A stretch of DNA of 38,083 bases from Syntrophobacteraceae bacterium. Its GTDB lineage: Bacteria > Desulfobacterota > Syntrophobacteria > Syntrophobacterales > Syntrophobacteraceae. Location of the stretch: NCBI GenBank assembly GCA_031292215.1, contig JARLHO010000177.1:1-38083 (forward strand), written 5' to 3'. Positions 1 to 7,802 of this stretch are shown piece after piece (position 1 is the first letter of the stretch; every line of letters starts with the position of its first letter). Made by a program: the position numbers and the translations under genes. The notes under the pieces are model-generated. The model was given only the letters and a program-made list of their open reading frames with translations. It was not told the origin of the DNA and ran no database searches.

Positions 1-158
1 GACCTTGTATGTAACTGGGCCGTTGTTTGTATTCACAGGACCTTAGCATAGTGTGCCGTTTCTTGAATGTCCAGCAGATTAGGAAAAAATTACGGATGCC
101 GGTCCACTTTCTTTCTGGCTATCCCAACGGGAATTGCTGAAGGGGTTGCGAATTTCTC
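1..158. other. Gene-free flank downstream of the RND pump gene
   Basis: I see no convincing gene, RNA or terminator here. It lies 3' of the pump gene. An outer-membrane factor gene, if linked, would have to lie beyond the window edge. Confidence 0.5.
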
Positions 159-3100
159 TTAGGATACAGTCTTTTCTTTCACGCCGTTTTCTTTCTGCCC
201 ATAGGCCATGAAGTAGACGACGGGCACGACGATCAGGGTGAAAAAGGTCGAAACGGCTATACCGAAAATGAGCGCCCAGGCGAGGCCGGAAAAGACCGGA
301 TCAAGACTTATCGGCCACGCGGCAAGCATTGCGGCGAGCGAGGTCAGAAGAATTGGCCTCGTTCTAAGAGCCCCGGCCTCGATCAGTGATCTTTTCAGGG
401 GTTTTCCCTCTTTTTTGCGCTCTTCGACAAACTCGATGAGAAGGATGGAGTTTCTCGTAGCGATGCCGGAGAGGGCGATCATTCCGATCATTGCCGTGGC
501 GGTGAAAAAAACCGGGTTGTCCCACCCGCCCACAGGATGAGCGGTCAAAAGGTTTAGCAGCCAGAAACCGGGCAGGATGCCTATGACCGAAAGGGGCAGG
601 GCTATCAACTGGATGGCCGGAAGCAAATAGCTCCGGGTCTGGTAGAGCAGCAGGATGTAGATCCCGAGAACCGCTACCCCGAAGGCTATGCCCAGATCTC
701 GGAAGACCCGGATCGTAATGAACCATTCCCCTTCACCCGACCAATCCACTTTGACATCTTTTAAGGCCGGGACATGCGCGAGTTTCTTTTCCAGTTCGAG
801 CACGGCGTTTGGCGGGGGAAGACCTGCGGTATCGCCAAAGACGTAGACGACCGGTTGCAGGTTTTTGTGATAGATGGGCTGGTCGATGGTCGTATTGACA
901 AAGGTCCCGAGGTCGGAGAGAAACACTTTCTGCCCACCGGCGCCGGTGATCATCAGTTGCATCAGGTCGGCTTTTAGCGCCCGCTCCTGTCCGGGAAGGC
1001 GAAGCTCGATAGCAACGGGGCGGACTTCGTTATCGATCATGAGAGCGCTCGGGCGGGTCCCGAGGACCGAGCCCTGGAGGGCTCCGGCGATTTCACTGTC
1101 GGAGATGCCGTTTAAAGCGGCCTTTACCCGGTCGATTTTGAAGATGATCTTTTTCTGCGGGGCGACGATAAAGTCGTCCACATCGACTACTCCCGGGGTC
1201 TTTTGCATAACGGAGCGTACGACCTTGGCCGCATCGACAAGTTTTGCGTAGGGTTCGGCTATGCCCCCGTAGACTTCGGCGACCAGTGTGTCGAGAACAG
1301 GGGGGCCGGGCGGATTTTCAACTATTTGTATCCTTGCGCCGTCGCGGCGCGCGATGGCGGTTAGGGCGTCTCTTGTCCGCAGCGCAATGGCGTGGCTCTG
1401 GTACTTCCTGTATTGCTTGTCTATGAAATTCACCCTGACGTCGGCGTACCGGGGCCCCTGCCTGAGGTAGTAGTGGCGCACCAGGCCATTAAAGTCCATG
1501 GGGCTTGCGGTCCCGGAATAGGTAGTAACGTCTGTGGTTTCGGGGAGCCCCATGAGATAGCGGCCGATATCGGCCGCGGCCGCCTGGGTTGTCTCGAGGG
1601 TGGTCCCCTCCGGCATGTCGATCACCACATCCATTTCGTTTTTGTTGTCGAACGGGAGCATCTTTAGCGGCACTCTGCCGGTGAATATGAGCAACACCGC
1701 GAAGGCCATAAGGACAGCGATGAGCGCGATGAGGCCCCGTCGAAGTTTTGGGGACTCAAACATGGGGCCGAGGACCCGGCTGTAGAGCTTAAAGAGGGGG
1801 TCTGTCTCGATGCTGTAGGGTTTTTGCGGATGGTCATAGCTGCCCTTTAGCATGTGCAAAGAAAGCCAGGGAGTAATGGTAAAGGCCACAAGGAGGCTTG
1901 CAAGCATCGCGATCGGAACGTTTAGAGCCATGGGCGCCATGTAGGGCCCCATCATCCCGGTGATGAAAAACATCGGCAGAAAAGAGATTATGACGGCCAG
2001 TGTCGCAAGGATTATCGGCGGACGCACTTCGTTTACCGCGCTCACAATGGCGTCGAAGGGGCTTTCGTTTCGCATCGCGAAATGGCGATGAATGTTTTCG
2101 ACGTCTACTATCGGGTCGTCTACGACCAGGCCGAGTGCGAGGATGAGCGCAAAAAGAGTGACGCGGTTGATGGTGTAATGACAGAGTAGATTTACGATAA
2201 GGGTAAGGCTGAAGGTGACCGGAACGGCCAGGGCGATGATTATGCCTTCGCGCCATCCCAGGGTGTAGGAGAGGAGCAGCACCACGATGACGATGGCGAC
2301 GATGAGGTCTTCCATGAGGTCGTTGACCTTGGCATCGGCGGTCTGCCCGTAGTCTCTGGTGACCCTTAGGTGGACACCCTCGGGGAGGGCGGTGCGCTCG
2401 AAATTTCGGGCTTCCTTTAGAACCTCGTCCGAGACCCAGACCGCATTTGTGCCGCGGCGCTTGGCAACGGCCACGGTTACCGCCGGGTAGTCTTTGTCCG
2501 ACTGGATGGAGGCAGGTTTTCGCTCTCCATGGGCGGCGGGGTCCATGTAGGAGAAGGCCCTTTTGGCAAAGGAAATCCGGACGTAGTTGTCCGGCTCATC
2601 GGGTCCGTCCCCAACCGTTGCAACATCTTTGAGGAAGATCGGCTTCATGTCCTTAACGCCCACGACGATGTTTTTCACCTCGCCTGCGGTGGTGAGGAAT
2701 CGGCCGGCGTGCAGATCGATGACTTTATCACCCTGGATGAGGCTTCCGGCGGGAAGGGAGCCGTTTGCGCTTTTTATGGCCCGCTCGACCGCATCGATTC
2801 CCACGTCTCTTCCGGCCATGCGCTGGGGGGAAAGATGGACAGTGATCTGTCTTTGCCTTCCTCCCACGATATAGGTCTTGCCGGCGTTTTTAACCGATTG
2901 GAGCCTGATTTCGAGCTCTTCGGCAAGGCGGTGGAGCACGTAGTCGCTGTAGCGCGCGCTGTAGAGGGTGAGATTGATAAGGGGCACATCGTCTATTTCA
3001 ACGGGTTTTATCGCCCAGCCGGTAACTCCGGGCGGAACGATATCGAGATTGGAGTTGATCTTGTTGTAGAGCTTTACCCAACTGCGCTCCCGGTCCTCGC

Positions 3101-3419
3101 CCACGTAGAAACGAACGGTTACAACGGCCTGAGACGCGTAGCTGGTGGAATAGACATATTCCACGCCATCTATCTGGTAGAGAAGTTTCTCAAGAGGCGT
3201 CGAAACCTGGCGTTCGACCTCGCGGGCCGAGGCCCCGGGCATATTGACCAGTATGTCGGCGATGGGCACAACGATCTGGGGGTCTTCTTCGCGCGGGGTG
3301 ACAGCGATGGCCACGATGCCGACAATGAGACTTATCAGGATGAGAATGACCGAAAGGTTGCCCTGGAGGAAAGCGGTGACCAGCTTAGTCATCCCTTTGT
3401 GCTGTTTTGCCTCTGTCAC
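159..3419 (-). CDS. RND-family efflux pump inner-membrane subunit (AcrB/HAE-like)
   Basis: Proton-driven inner-membrane exporter of the AcrB superfamily. The 1086-residue length and the pattern of one N-terminal membrane helix (about residues 22-42), a large periplasmic loop, a helix bundle, a second periplasmic loop and a C-terminal bundle are typical. The TM4 proton-relay pair is present (GLVVDDPIVDVEN, Asp434-Asp435). In TM10 the usual lysine region reads ATRNSILLIEF, with Arg in the Lys position; I believe this occurs in related pumps. Asp-Asp places it with HAE (organic solute) pumps rather than CusA-type metal pumps, but the substrate is unknown. The GTG start overlaps the stop of the adaptor gene by 4 bp (GTGA), so translation is probably coupled. 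A second start, Met10, is possible. No TolC-like partner is in the window. Confidence 0.93.
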   Translation of the reverse strand: MTEAKQHKGMTKLVTAFLQGNLSVILILISLIVGIVAIAVTPREEDPQIVVPIADILVNMPGASAREVERQVSTPLEKLLYQIDGVEYVYSTSYASQAVVTVRFYVGEDRERSWVKLYNKINSNLDIVPPGVTGWAIKPVEIDDVPLINLTLYSARYSDYVLHRLAEELEIRLQSVKNAGKTYIVGGRQRQITVHLSPQRMAGRDVGIDAVERAIKSANGSLPAGSLIQGDKVIDLHAGRFLTTAGEVKNIVVGVKDMKPIFLKDVATVGDGPDEPDNYVRISFAKRAFSYMDPAAHGERKPASIQSDKDYPAVTVAVAKRRGTNAVWVSDEVLKEARNFERTALPEGVHLRVTRDYGQTADAKVNDLMEDLIVAIVIVVLLLSYTLGWREGIIIALAVPVTFSLTLIVNLLCHYTINRVTLFALILALGLVVDDPIVDVENIHRHFAMRNESPFDAIVSAVNEVRPPIILATLAVIISFLPMFFITGMMGPYMAPMALNVPIAMLASLLVAFTITPWLSLHMLKGSYDHPQKPYSIETDPLFKLYSRVLGPMFESPKLRRGLIALIAVLMAFAVLLIFTGRVPLKMLPFDNKNEMDVVIDMPEGTTLETTQAAAADIGRYLMGLPETTDVTTYSGTASPMDFNGLVRHYYLRQGPRYADVRVNFIDKQYRKYQSHAIALRTRDALTAIARRDGARIQIVENPPGPPVLDTLVAEVYGGIAEPYAKLVDAAKVVRSVMQKTPGVVDVDDFIVAPQKKIIFKIDRVKAALNGISDSEIAGALQGSVLGTRPSALMIDNEVRPVAIELRLPGQERALKADLMQLMITGAGGQKVFLSDLGTFVNTTIDQPIYHKNLQPVVYVFGDTAGLPPPNAVLELEKKLAHVPALKDVKVDWSGEGEWFITIRVFRDLGIAFGVAVLGIYILLLYQTRSYLLPAIQLIALPLSVIGILPGFWLLNLLTAHPVGGWDNPVFFTATAMIGMIALSGIATRNSILLIEFVEERKKEGKPLKRSLIEAGALRTRPILLTSLAAMLAAWPISLDPVFSGLAWALIFGIAVSTFFTLIVVPVVYFMAYGQKENGVKEKTVS

Positions 3420-4573
3420 GGAACGACTACCTCCTCCCCGGCTTTAAGCCCTGAGAGCACCTCGATAAGCTTGCCCCTGGTCCGGCCCGGCCTTATGAAT
3501 CTTCTCTCCATGCGGCCCTTGGAGTCGACAGTGTCCACCAGGTACAACTCCCCCACCTCCTGGACCGCTGCGGCCGGTATTACGAGCGCGTGGTAAGAGC
3601 CGCACGGGACATATATTCTTGCAAACAGACCGTTAACAAGGTCGGCGGAAGCGGGCAGGGTGATTTTTACCTGGACTGTCCGGGTGGAATTGTCGGCTTG
3701 CGGGACGATTTCCCTTATTTTGCCCGTAAGCGTGCGGTGGATGGCGTCGATTGAGACCTCGATCTGCCGGCCGACCTTGAGATAAGGCAGAACGGATTCG
3801 GAGACGACCGCATGCACTTCGGCAAGGGATGGCGCATCGATGAAAAAGAGCGGCCGGCCGGGTGCGGCCATGTCCCCTACATCGAGGAGCTTTGTTACGA
3901 CCCGGCCGGTAAAGGGTGCTCGTATCACGGTGTAGCTGAGCATAACCGTTGCTTCCCTTTCGGTGGCCTCGGCCTGTTTTTTTTGCGCCTGCAGCCGGGC
4001 GACCTCCTTTGCGGCGACATCACGCCGGGTCTTGGCGTACTGGGCGCGCTGGGCGGTGGTGGCCCCGTTTTTCAAAAGGTTTTCATACCGGCGGTAGTCC
4101 GACTCGCCCTTTTCCATGTTCGCCCTGGCCGCATCGACTCCAGCCCCGATCGCTACGACCTGCGACTGGGCCTGCCGGAGCTTTTCTTCGACCGCCCTGT
4201 CATCTAGCGTTGCAAGCACCGTCGCCTCAGCGCCCTTCTCCGGTCCCTTGACCCACTCGCCCGGCGCCACGCGGATTTGCCTCACCTGGGCCATGAGGTG
4301 GCTGCTCACCTCCGCTTCGTTTTTCGACCGGATGGTCCCCACCTGTTCGACGATCAACGGAAATGTTTCTCCGGTGACCCTTACCGTCTGCAGGGCGGGA
4401 TTTTTGGAAAGGCCGGCTGTTTTAGAGGCGGCGGACCGGGGGCCAACCTTGCTCACGAAGGCCCCGGAGAGCCAAAGCATCATGACGATGAGGGCGAGAA
4501 GCGCAAGCCCCCCATTTCGGATTTGGGCGCGGACGGCCCTTTTCTTATCTTCGCCGGTATTATGCTCAGTCAT
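3416..4573 (-). CDS. RND efflux periplasmic adaptor (HlyD/MFP family)
   Basis: Membrane-fusion protein that bridges the pump to an outer-membrane channel. The N-terminus is short and basic, followed by a single hydrophobic anchor (LALLALIVMMLWLSGAFV), a lipoyl-like half motif (RQIRVAPGEWVKG), an alpha-helical hairpin rich in Ala/Glu/Arg, the second lipoyl half (VIRAPFTGRVV) and beta-barrel segments. This is the usual order of the family. I chose the ATG at 4573 (MTEHNTGED) because GGAG lies about 9 nt upstream; an upstream ATG at 4597 lacks a comparable ribosome site. It is the first gene of the efflux operon and overlaps the pump gene by 4 bp. No linked regulator is visible. Confidence 0.9.
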   Translation of the reverse strand: MTEHNTGEDKKRAVRAQIRNGGLALLALIVMMLWLSGAFVSKVGPRSAASKTAGLSKNPALQTVRVTGETFPLIVEQVGTIRSKNEAEVSSHLMAQVRQIRVAPGEWVKGPEKGAEATVLATLDDRAVEEKLRQAQSQVVAIGAGVDAARANMEKGESDYRRYENLLKNGATTAQRAQYAKTRRDVAAKEVARLQAQKKQAEATEREATVMLSYTVIRAPFTGRVVTKLLDVGDMAAPGRPLFFIDAPSLAEVHAVVSESVLPYLKVGRQIEVSIDAIHRTLTGKIREIVPQADNSTRTVQVKITLPASADLVNGLFARIYVPCGSYHALVIPAAAVQEVGELYLVDTVDSKGRMERRFIRPGRTRGKLIEVLSGLKAGEEVVVP

Positions 4574-4922
4574 TTTTTTCACTCCAAAAGCAGCCATGGC
4601 CGTTCGGTATTACTTCATGCAAAGATTTTGCGGAATCGATAAAGCCCGCCGCACTCCTTTGATCGGTATCCAAGCCGTAATTGTTAATTTTTTTTCGAAA
4701 GTGGACCACTTTATCGGGAAATCCTGTTTATCGGGAAATCCTGCAGTTTCGCACCGTCTACGGATATTTCAAGGAAGAATCGTCACCATTTCTACCCGAC
4801 CATGGGTTAGGTGGGGGGATTATAGAGCTTTCCGGGGAAAATGGGTAACACTTAAATAGTGAGCGGCGATTAGCGAGAAGCGACCGGTTTGCCGGGATAT
4901 TGCAGTGAACGCAGGGGACACA
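4574..4922. other. Upstream region of the efflux operon
   Basis: This stretch holds no convincing gene. It contains a perfect 17-bp tandem duplication at 4710-4743 and a T-rich run near 4689-4696. The part at 4861-4885 is a short AGCGA-rich stretch that resembles the heptamers at the end of the window. The efflux operon promoter must lie here, but I cannot pick convincing -35/-10 boxes. Confidence 0.5.
4710..4743. repeat. Perfect 17-bp tandem duplication upstream of the efflux operon
   Basis: The unit TTTATCGGGAAATCCTG occurs twice, back to back (4710-4726 and 4727-4743), about 140 bp before the adaptor start. Its location upstream of an efflux operon would fit a doubled operator, but it could equally be a replication-slippage duplication. 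No regulator gene is adjacent. Confidence 0.75.
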
Positions 4923-4934
4923 TACGCATGTGTC
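4917..4934. repeat. Short hairpin interrupting the vapC remnant
   Basis: GACACAT-acgc-ATGTGTC is a perfect 7-bp inverted repeat with a 4-nt loop, preceded on the plus strand by GGG. It begins exactly where the vapC reading frame stops resembling PIN-domain toxins. Short palindromes of this kind resemble REP-type elements, but I see only this copy in the window. Confidence 0.55.
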
Positions 4935-4949
4935 TACAAGTACCTTCAC
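4923..4949 (-). pseudogene. vapC: VapC PIN-domain toxin remnant (first 9 codons only)
   Basis: Reading on the minus strand from GTG at 4949, the first codons give MKVLVDTCV, the typical opening of VapC PIN-domain ribonucleases, including the first metal-binding Asp. After that the frame loses all resemblance (it continues through cysteine-rich nonsense to 4758). The GTG overlaps the TGA of the upstream VapB-like frame (GTGA), the normal vapBC coupling. The toxin is therefore dead. Disruption by the palindrome at 4917-4934 is an inference. Confidence 0.6.
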
Positions 4950-5119
4950 GGCTTGTTGCGCAGTTCCTTGTAGGCGTAGCCGGGATCGTAGTCTATCGAA
5001 TGGAACAGCTCCAGGATCTCGATCTGCTTTCGGCGCTGGATGTATTCCTGAAGAGCTTCCGTGACCACGCCTTTCTTTGTGGCATGTTTGCCGATGAGAC
5101 GGGCTTGTTCAATATCGAA
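4946..5119 (-). pseudogene. vapB: VapB-type antitoxin remnant lacking a start codon
   Basis: The minus-strand frame from 5119 reads FDIEQARLIG, then KKGVVTEALQEYIQRRKQ, then a tail with IDYDPGYAYKELRNKP before TGA. This matches the layout of VapB-family antitoxins: ribbon-helix-helix-like N-terminus, a KKxVVTxALQE(Y/F)IxRR helix, and a toxin-neutralising acidic/aromatic tail. The usual MxTNLxID opening is missing. The frame runs back without any ATG or GTG into the 3' end of acetate kinase, with only a TTG out of frame nearby. I read it as a 5'-truncated pseudogene left next to ackA. The paired toxin is also broken, so the locus is inactive. Confidence 0.6.
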
Positions 5120-5139
5120 AGAAAAAGGGGGATGCGAAT

Positions 5140-6327
5140 TTAAGTCGTTTCTCCGTCGAGGCGCGGGAAGAGCAGAGCCCGGGTATGTCTGGCTATCATC
5201 AGGTCTTCGTTGGTGTGGATGAGCCGTACGGTGCAGGGGGCATTTCCAACCGAGATGAGCTCCGCGTGTGCTTCGTTTTTTTTCGGATCCAGGCGGATGC
5301 CAAGATATTCGAGGCCCTGGCAGATCATGGCGCGGACCGGCGCGGCCCGCTCTCCGATGCCGCCTGTAAACACCAGGGTATCTATGCCGCCCAGGACCGC
5401 GCTAAGCGCTCCGATATGTTTGCGGGCGATGTAGCAAAATAGCTCGACGGCCTGGGCCGCATGGGGTTCGGATTCCATCTTTTCGAGGAGCGTTTTTACA
5501 TCGGAGCTCATGCCCGATATGCCAAGGAGTCCCGAACGGTAATGAAGAAGCCTTTCGAGTTGGCGCGCGTCGTAGCCCTTTTCGTCCATAAGATAAAGCA
5601 AGAGCCCCGGGTCGAGATCCCCGCACCTTGTGCCCATCATAAGGCCGCCAAGGGCGGTTAGCCCCATGGTGGTGTCGCGCGGCTTGCCATCGAGAAGAGC
5701 AGCCATACTGGCCCCGTTGCCCAGATGGGCAATGACGGATTTGCCCCGCAGGGCCTCTTTGAGGGCGCCCACGACGAATTCGTAGGAAAGGCCGTGGAAG
5801 CCGTACCGGTAGATACCTTCCTGCCTGAGACTTCGAACAACAGGGAGCCACTTGGCGATTTCGGGCATGGAGCAATGAAAGGCGGTGTCAAAACATGCCG
5901 CCTGGCCAATGCCCGGGTAGTGTTCGGCGAGGGCGTCGATGCCCTTTAGCTCTCCCGGGAGATGCAGCGGTGCAAGGGAAATGATGCCTCTTAGGGTTTG
6001 CATGAGCTCGGGGGTGACTTTTTCGGGCCGCACGTGGTCGGGCCCTCCATGCACCAGTCGATGTCCCACGCCGTCGGGTCCGGGGAGGCCGTGTTTTCCC
6101 ATTGCCGTAGAGAACATGGCCCTTACCGCATCGGAGTGGGCCGCAAAATCGTCATGGCTGTCGGTAAGACGCCTGCCCTGCGCATCTTTTATCCAAAGCC
6201 AGCCCCCGGGCAGGCCGATTCGTTCCACCGCGCCTTCGGCCACCAGTTCCTCGGAGGCATCCATCGCGTACAAGGCGAACTTCATGGAGGAAGAGCCGGA
6301 GTTGATGCACAGAATGTGGTGTTTCAT
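5140..6327 (-). CDS. ackA: Acetate kinase
   Basis: Catalyses acetate + ATP to acetyl phosphate + ADP, reversibly, in the cytoplasm. The 395-residue length is normal. Family signatures are visible in order: NSGSSSMKFAL at the N-terminus, GHRLVHGG (substrate-site Arg/His), FDTAFH (catalytic Asp), YGFHGLSYE, HLGNGAS (phosphate loop), TRCGDLDPG, FTGGIGE, and C-terminal HTNEDLMIARHT with the conserved Glu. No pta gene is adjacent, so its coupling to acetyl-CoA is inferred from the CODH/ACS operon 8 kb away. The start lacks a strong Shine-Dalgarno sequence: a run of short near-repeats (6330-6382) sits directly upstream. The gene is probably transcribed alone. Confidence 0.96.
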   Translation of the reverse strand: MKHHILCINSGSSSMKFALYAMDASEELVAEGAVERIGLPGGWLWIKDAQGRRLTDSHDDFAAHSDAVRAMFSTAMGKHGLPGPDGVGHRLVHGGPDHVRPEKVTPELMQTLRGIISLAPLHLPGELKGIDALAEHYPGIGQAACFDTAFHCSMPEIAKWLPVVRSLRQEGIYRYGFHGLSYEFVVGALKEALRGKSVIAHLGNGASMAALLDGKPRDTTMGLTALGGLMMGTRCGDLDPGLLLYLMDEKGYDARQLERLLHYRSGLLGISGMSSDVKTLLEKMESEPHAAQAVELFCYIARKHIGALSAVLGGIDTLVFTGGIGERAAPVRAMICQGLEYLGIRLDPKKNEAHAELISVGNAPCTVRLIHTNEDLMIARHTRALLFPRLDGETT

Positions 6328-6329
6328 AA

Positions 6330-6382
6330 TCGGTGAATCCGGCCAATCGGGGAGTCGGTGAATGGGTCAATGGGTGAATCGG
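6330..6382. repeat. Short-period imperfect repeats before ackA
   Basis: Several near-copies of an octamer, (C/G)GGTGAAT or GGGTCAAT, are packed between the ackA start and the hairpin at 6388. The pattern is imperfect, and other spacings (CCAATCGG, GGAGTCGG) are mixed in. It occupies the place where the ackA ribosome-binding site would be expected. Confidence 0.5.
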
Positions 6383-6387
6383 CGTTC

Positions 6388-6420
6388 CAGTGCGGGGCCG
6401 TATTAATCGGCCCCGCACTG
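6388..6420 (-). terminator. Strong hairpin downstream of the small secreted protein gene
   Basis: CAGTGCGGGGCCG and CGGCCCCGCACTG form a perfect 13-bp stem around the 7-nt loop TATTAAT. It lies 28 nt past the stop of the 70-residue gene and upstream of ackA. No U-run follows on the minus strand, so it may terminate weakly, protect a 3' end, or separate the two transcripts. Confidence 0.55.
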
Positions 6421-6447
6421 AAGAGCGCCATACTTCTTTACGTCACG

Positions 6448-6660
6448 CTATAGCCGTGCGGAACAGCGAACAGGCTGAGTCGCCACGGGCATGGTCACCC
6501 ATCCGGTGTGGGGATTGGCGAAAACTTGCTCATAGGTCATGACCCGGCAACAGGCGCACGACTGGTTTACTGCAGCCAGGCATTGATAAGACGAAGCGTA
6601 GGCAAAGCTCGAATAAAACAACAACGCCAAAAAAAGAGCGGTCACTTTTATTAGTCTCAT
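6448..6660 (-). CDS. Small secreted cysteine-rich protein, function unknown
   Basis: A 70-residue protein with a clear signal peptide (MRLIKVTALFLALLFYSSFAYA) and predicted cleavage after Ala22, giving a mature peptide of about 48 residues. It has five cysteines: one early, a CxCC cluster, and one near the C-terminus. I do not recognise a family. That it is a real gene is supported by an excellent ribosome site (AAAGGAGG about 10 nt before ATG) and by the strong hairpin just downstream. The CxCC cluster could bind metal or form disulphides; this is speculation. It lies next to an L,D-transpeptidase gene of the same orientation, 103 nt away. Confidence 0.7.
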   Translation of the reverse strand: MRLIKVTALFLALLFYSSFAYASSYQCLAAVNQSCACCRVMTYEQVFANPHTGWVTMPVATQPVRCSARL

Positions 6661-6763
6661 AGGAATTACGCCTCCTTTCCGTAAGCCGGATAATAGTCAT
6701 TTTGATTGCTTCCCGCAATGGGCGGCGGCGATAACCGGAGTTCGCCCGGGAAGGGCGAGGAGC

Positions 6764-7438
6764 TCAGGGCATGATGTAGACGGGTGTTCCGATTTGCACC
6801 ACATGGAATAACTCATCTATGTCGGCGTTATCCACCGCGATGCAGCCCAAAGTCCAGTCGGGTTTGCAGCCGCCGCCGTGGATGAAAACCATTCCCCCCA
6901 GGGCCGTGTCGGAAGGCGGCATTCTTTGGGAGGTGTCGGCATCCTTTATCGCGCGGTATTGAGCAGGGGAAATAAGACCGCGCGACAGGGCGTCATGAGC
7001 TTCCCGGATGGACGGGTAGCTTAGTCCGAGGGATTTGTGATAGCTGCTGTAAGGGTTTTTCTTGCAGATCGCAAATTTGCCCTCCGGGGTCCTGCCATCG
7101 CCATGAAAGTATTTCGTGCCTTTCGGGTGGGGGCCAAGCGCGCAGGGGTATTCGCGCACGAGCGTTTTGCCCTCAATCAGCAAAAGCCTGTGTTTTGCCT
7201 TGTACACGTAGATGACAGGGCTTGTTATGTGGGAGAGGGGCACATTGAAGTCCACGGTCGCGTAGGGCACATTTTCTTTCGGGGCCGGCAGCGGCAGAGG
7301 CGGCGGTTGGACCATTTTTACCGCAGGAGGTGGACAAGTGGATTGGAAAATCGAGCACGAGCACAACGTCGAGCACAGTAGACCCACACAAAGAATAGAA
7401 AGGCCCATGCCCCTTAGGATTTTTCCCCTGCGCCACAT
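6764..7438 (-). CDS. L,D-transpeptidase (YkuD domain), probable lipoprotein
   Basis: Cell-envelope enzyme that forms 3-3 cross-links in peptidoglycan or attaches proteins to it through a catalytic cysteine. The YkuD active-site block is present near the C-terminus: HGGGC...TLGCIAVDNADIDEL, with the His and the Cys of the (S/T)xGC motif. The N-terminus is basic, then hydrophobic (GLSILCVGLLCSTLCSCS) with a lipobox-like LCSC, so lipid anchoring is likely. A proline-rich linker (PPPLPLPAP) follows before the domain. ATG at 7438 has GGGAGG 8 nt upstream. At 224 residues it contains a single catalytic domain; no LysM or peptidoglycan-binding module is visible. Confidence 0.88.
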   Translation of the reverse strand: MWRRGKILRGMGLSILCVGLLCSTLCSCSIFQSTCPPPAVKMVQPPPLPLPAPKENVPYATVDFNVPLSHITSPVIYVYKAKHRLLLIEGKTLVREYPCALGPHPKGTKYFHGDGRTPEGKFAICKKNPYSSYHKSLGLSYPSIREAHDALSRGLISPAQYRAIKDADTSQRMPPSDTALGGMVFIHGGGCKPDWTLGCIAVDNADIDELFHVVQIGTPVYIMP

Positions 7439-7802
7439 ACTCGATTCCTCCCAATGTTTTTGCGAAAAATTTTGAAATTGCCCATCGGCTCCCGAGGAGC
7501 GATGGCTGCTGCATGAACATCAAACCCCTCTCGAAGCCTGCAACCGGAAAAATTGTCGGTCGAGTTTTCCGTGAATTTGTGAAGGCTTGCGATAAGTTCT
7601 CAATCCGAGCAGAAAGTCTTGGCGGGGAGATAAATACGTTAAGTCGGAGTGGTTTGCAAGGGAAAGAAGGGGGGCGGCTTGCCTTTATCGGAAAGGTAGT
7701 GCCGTCATACCGGTCTATTGCGGAGTAAACGTAAATGATTATTATAGAAACCTTAAACCAGGCGCATGATGGTTGGAGTTTTGTCGTGCTTAGGAGGAGT
7801 CG
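7439..7802. other. Divergent intergenic region
   Basis: Lies between the leftward L,D-transpeptidase and the rightward DksA-BON gene and should hold both promoters. I see AT-rich patches (7735-7755) but no boxes I can defend, and no convincing small gene. Confidence 0.4.

Noticed and set aside
2529-3596. A 355-codon plus-strand frame across the RND pump gene
   Set aside because: Shadow of the pump gene, with no ribosome site and no family resemblance.
104-4707. An 11-bp inverted match (GGTCCACTTTC at 104-114 and its complement at 4697-4707) flanking the efflux operon
   Set aside because: Matches of this length are expected many times by chance in 38 kb, and there is no transposase or target duplication.
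7513-7728. A 71-codon plus-strand frame upstream of the DksA-BON gene
   Set aside because: No Shine-Dalgarno sequence and no protein-like features; likely chance.
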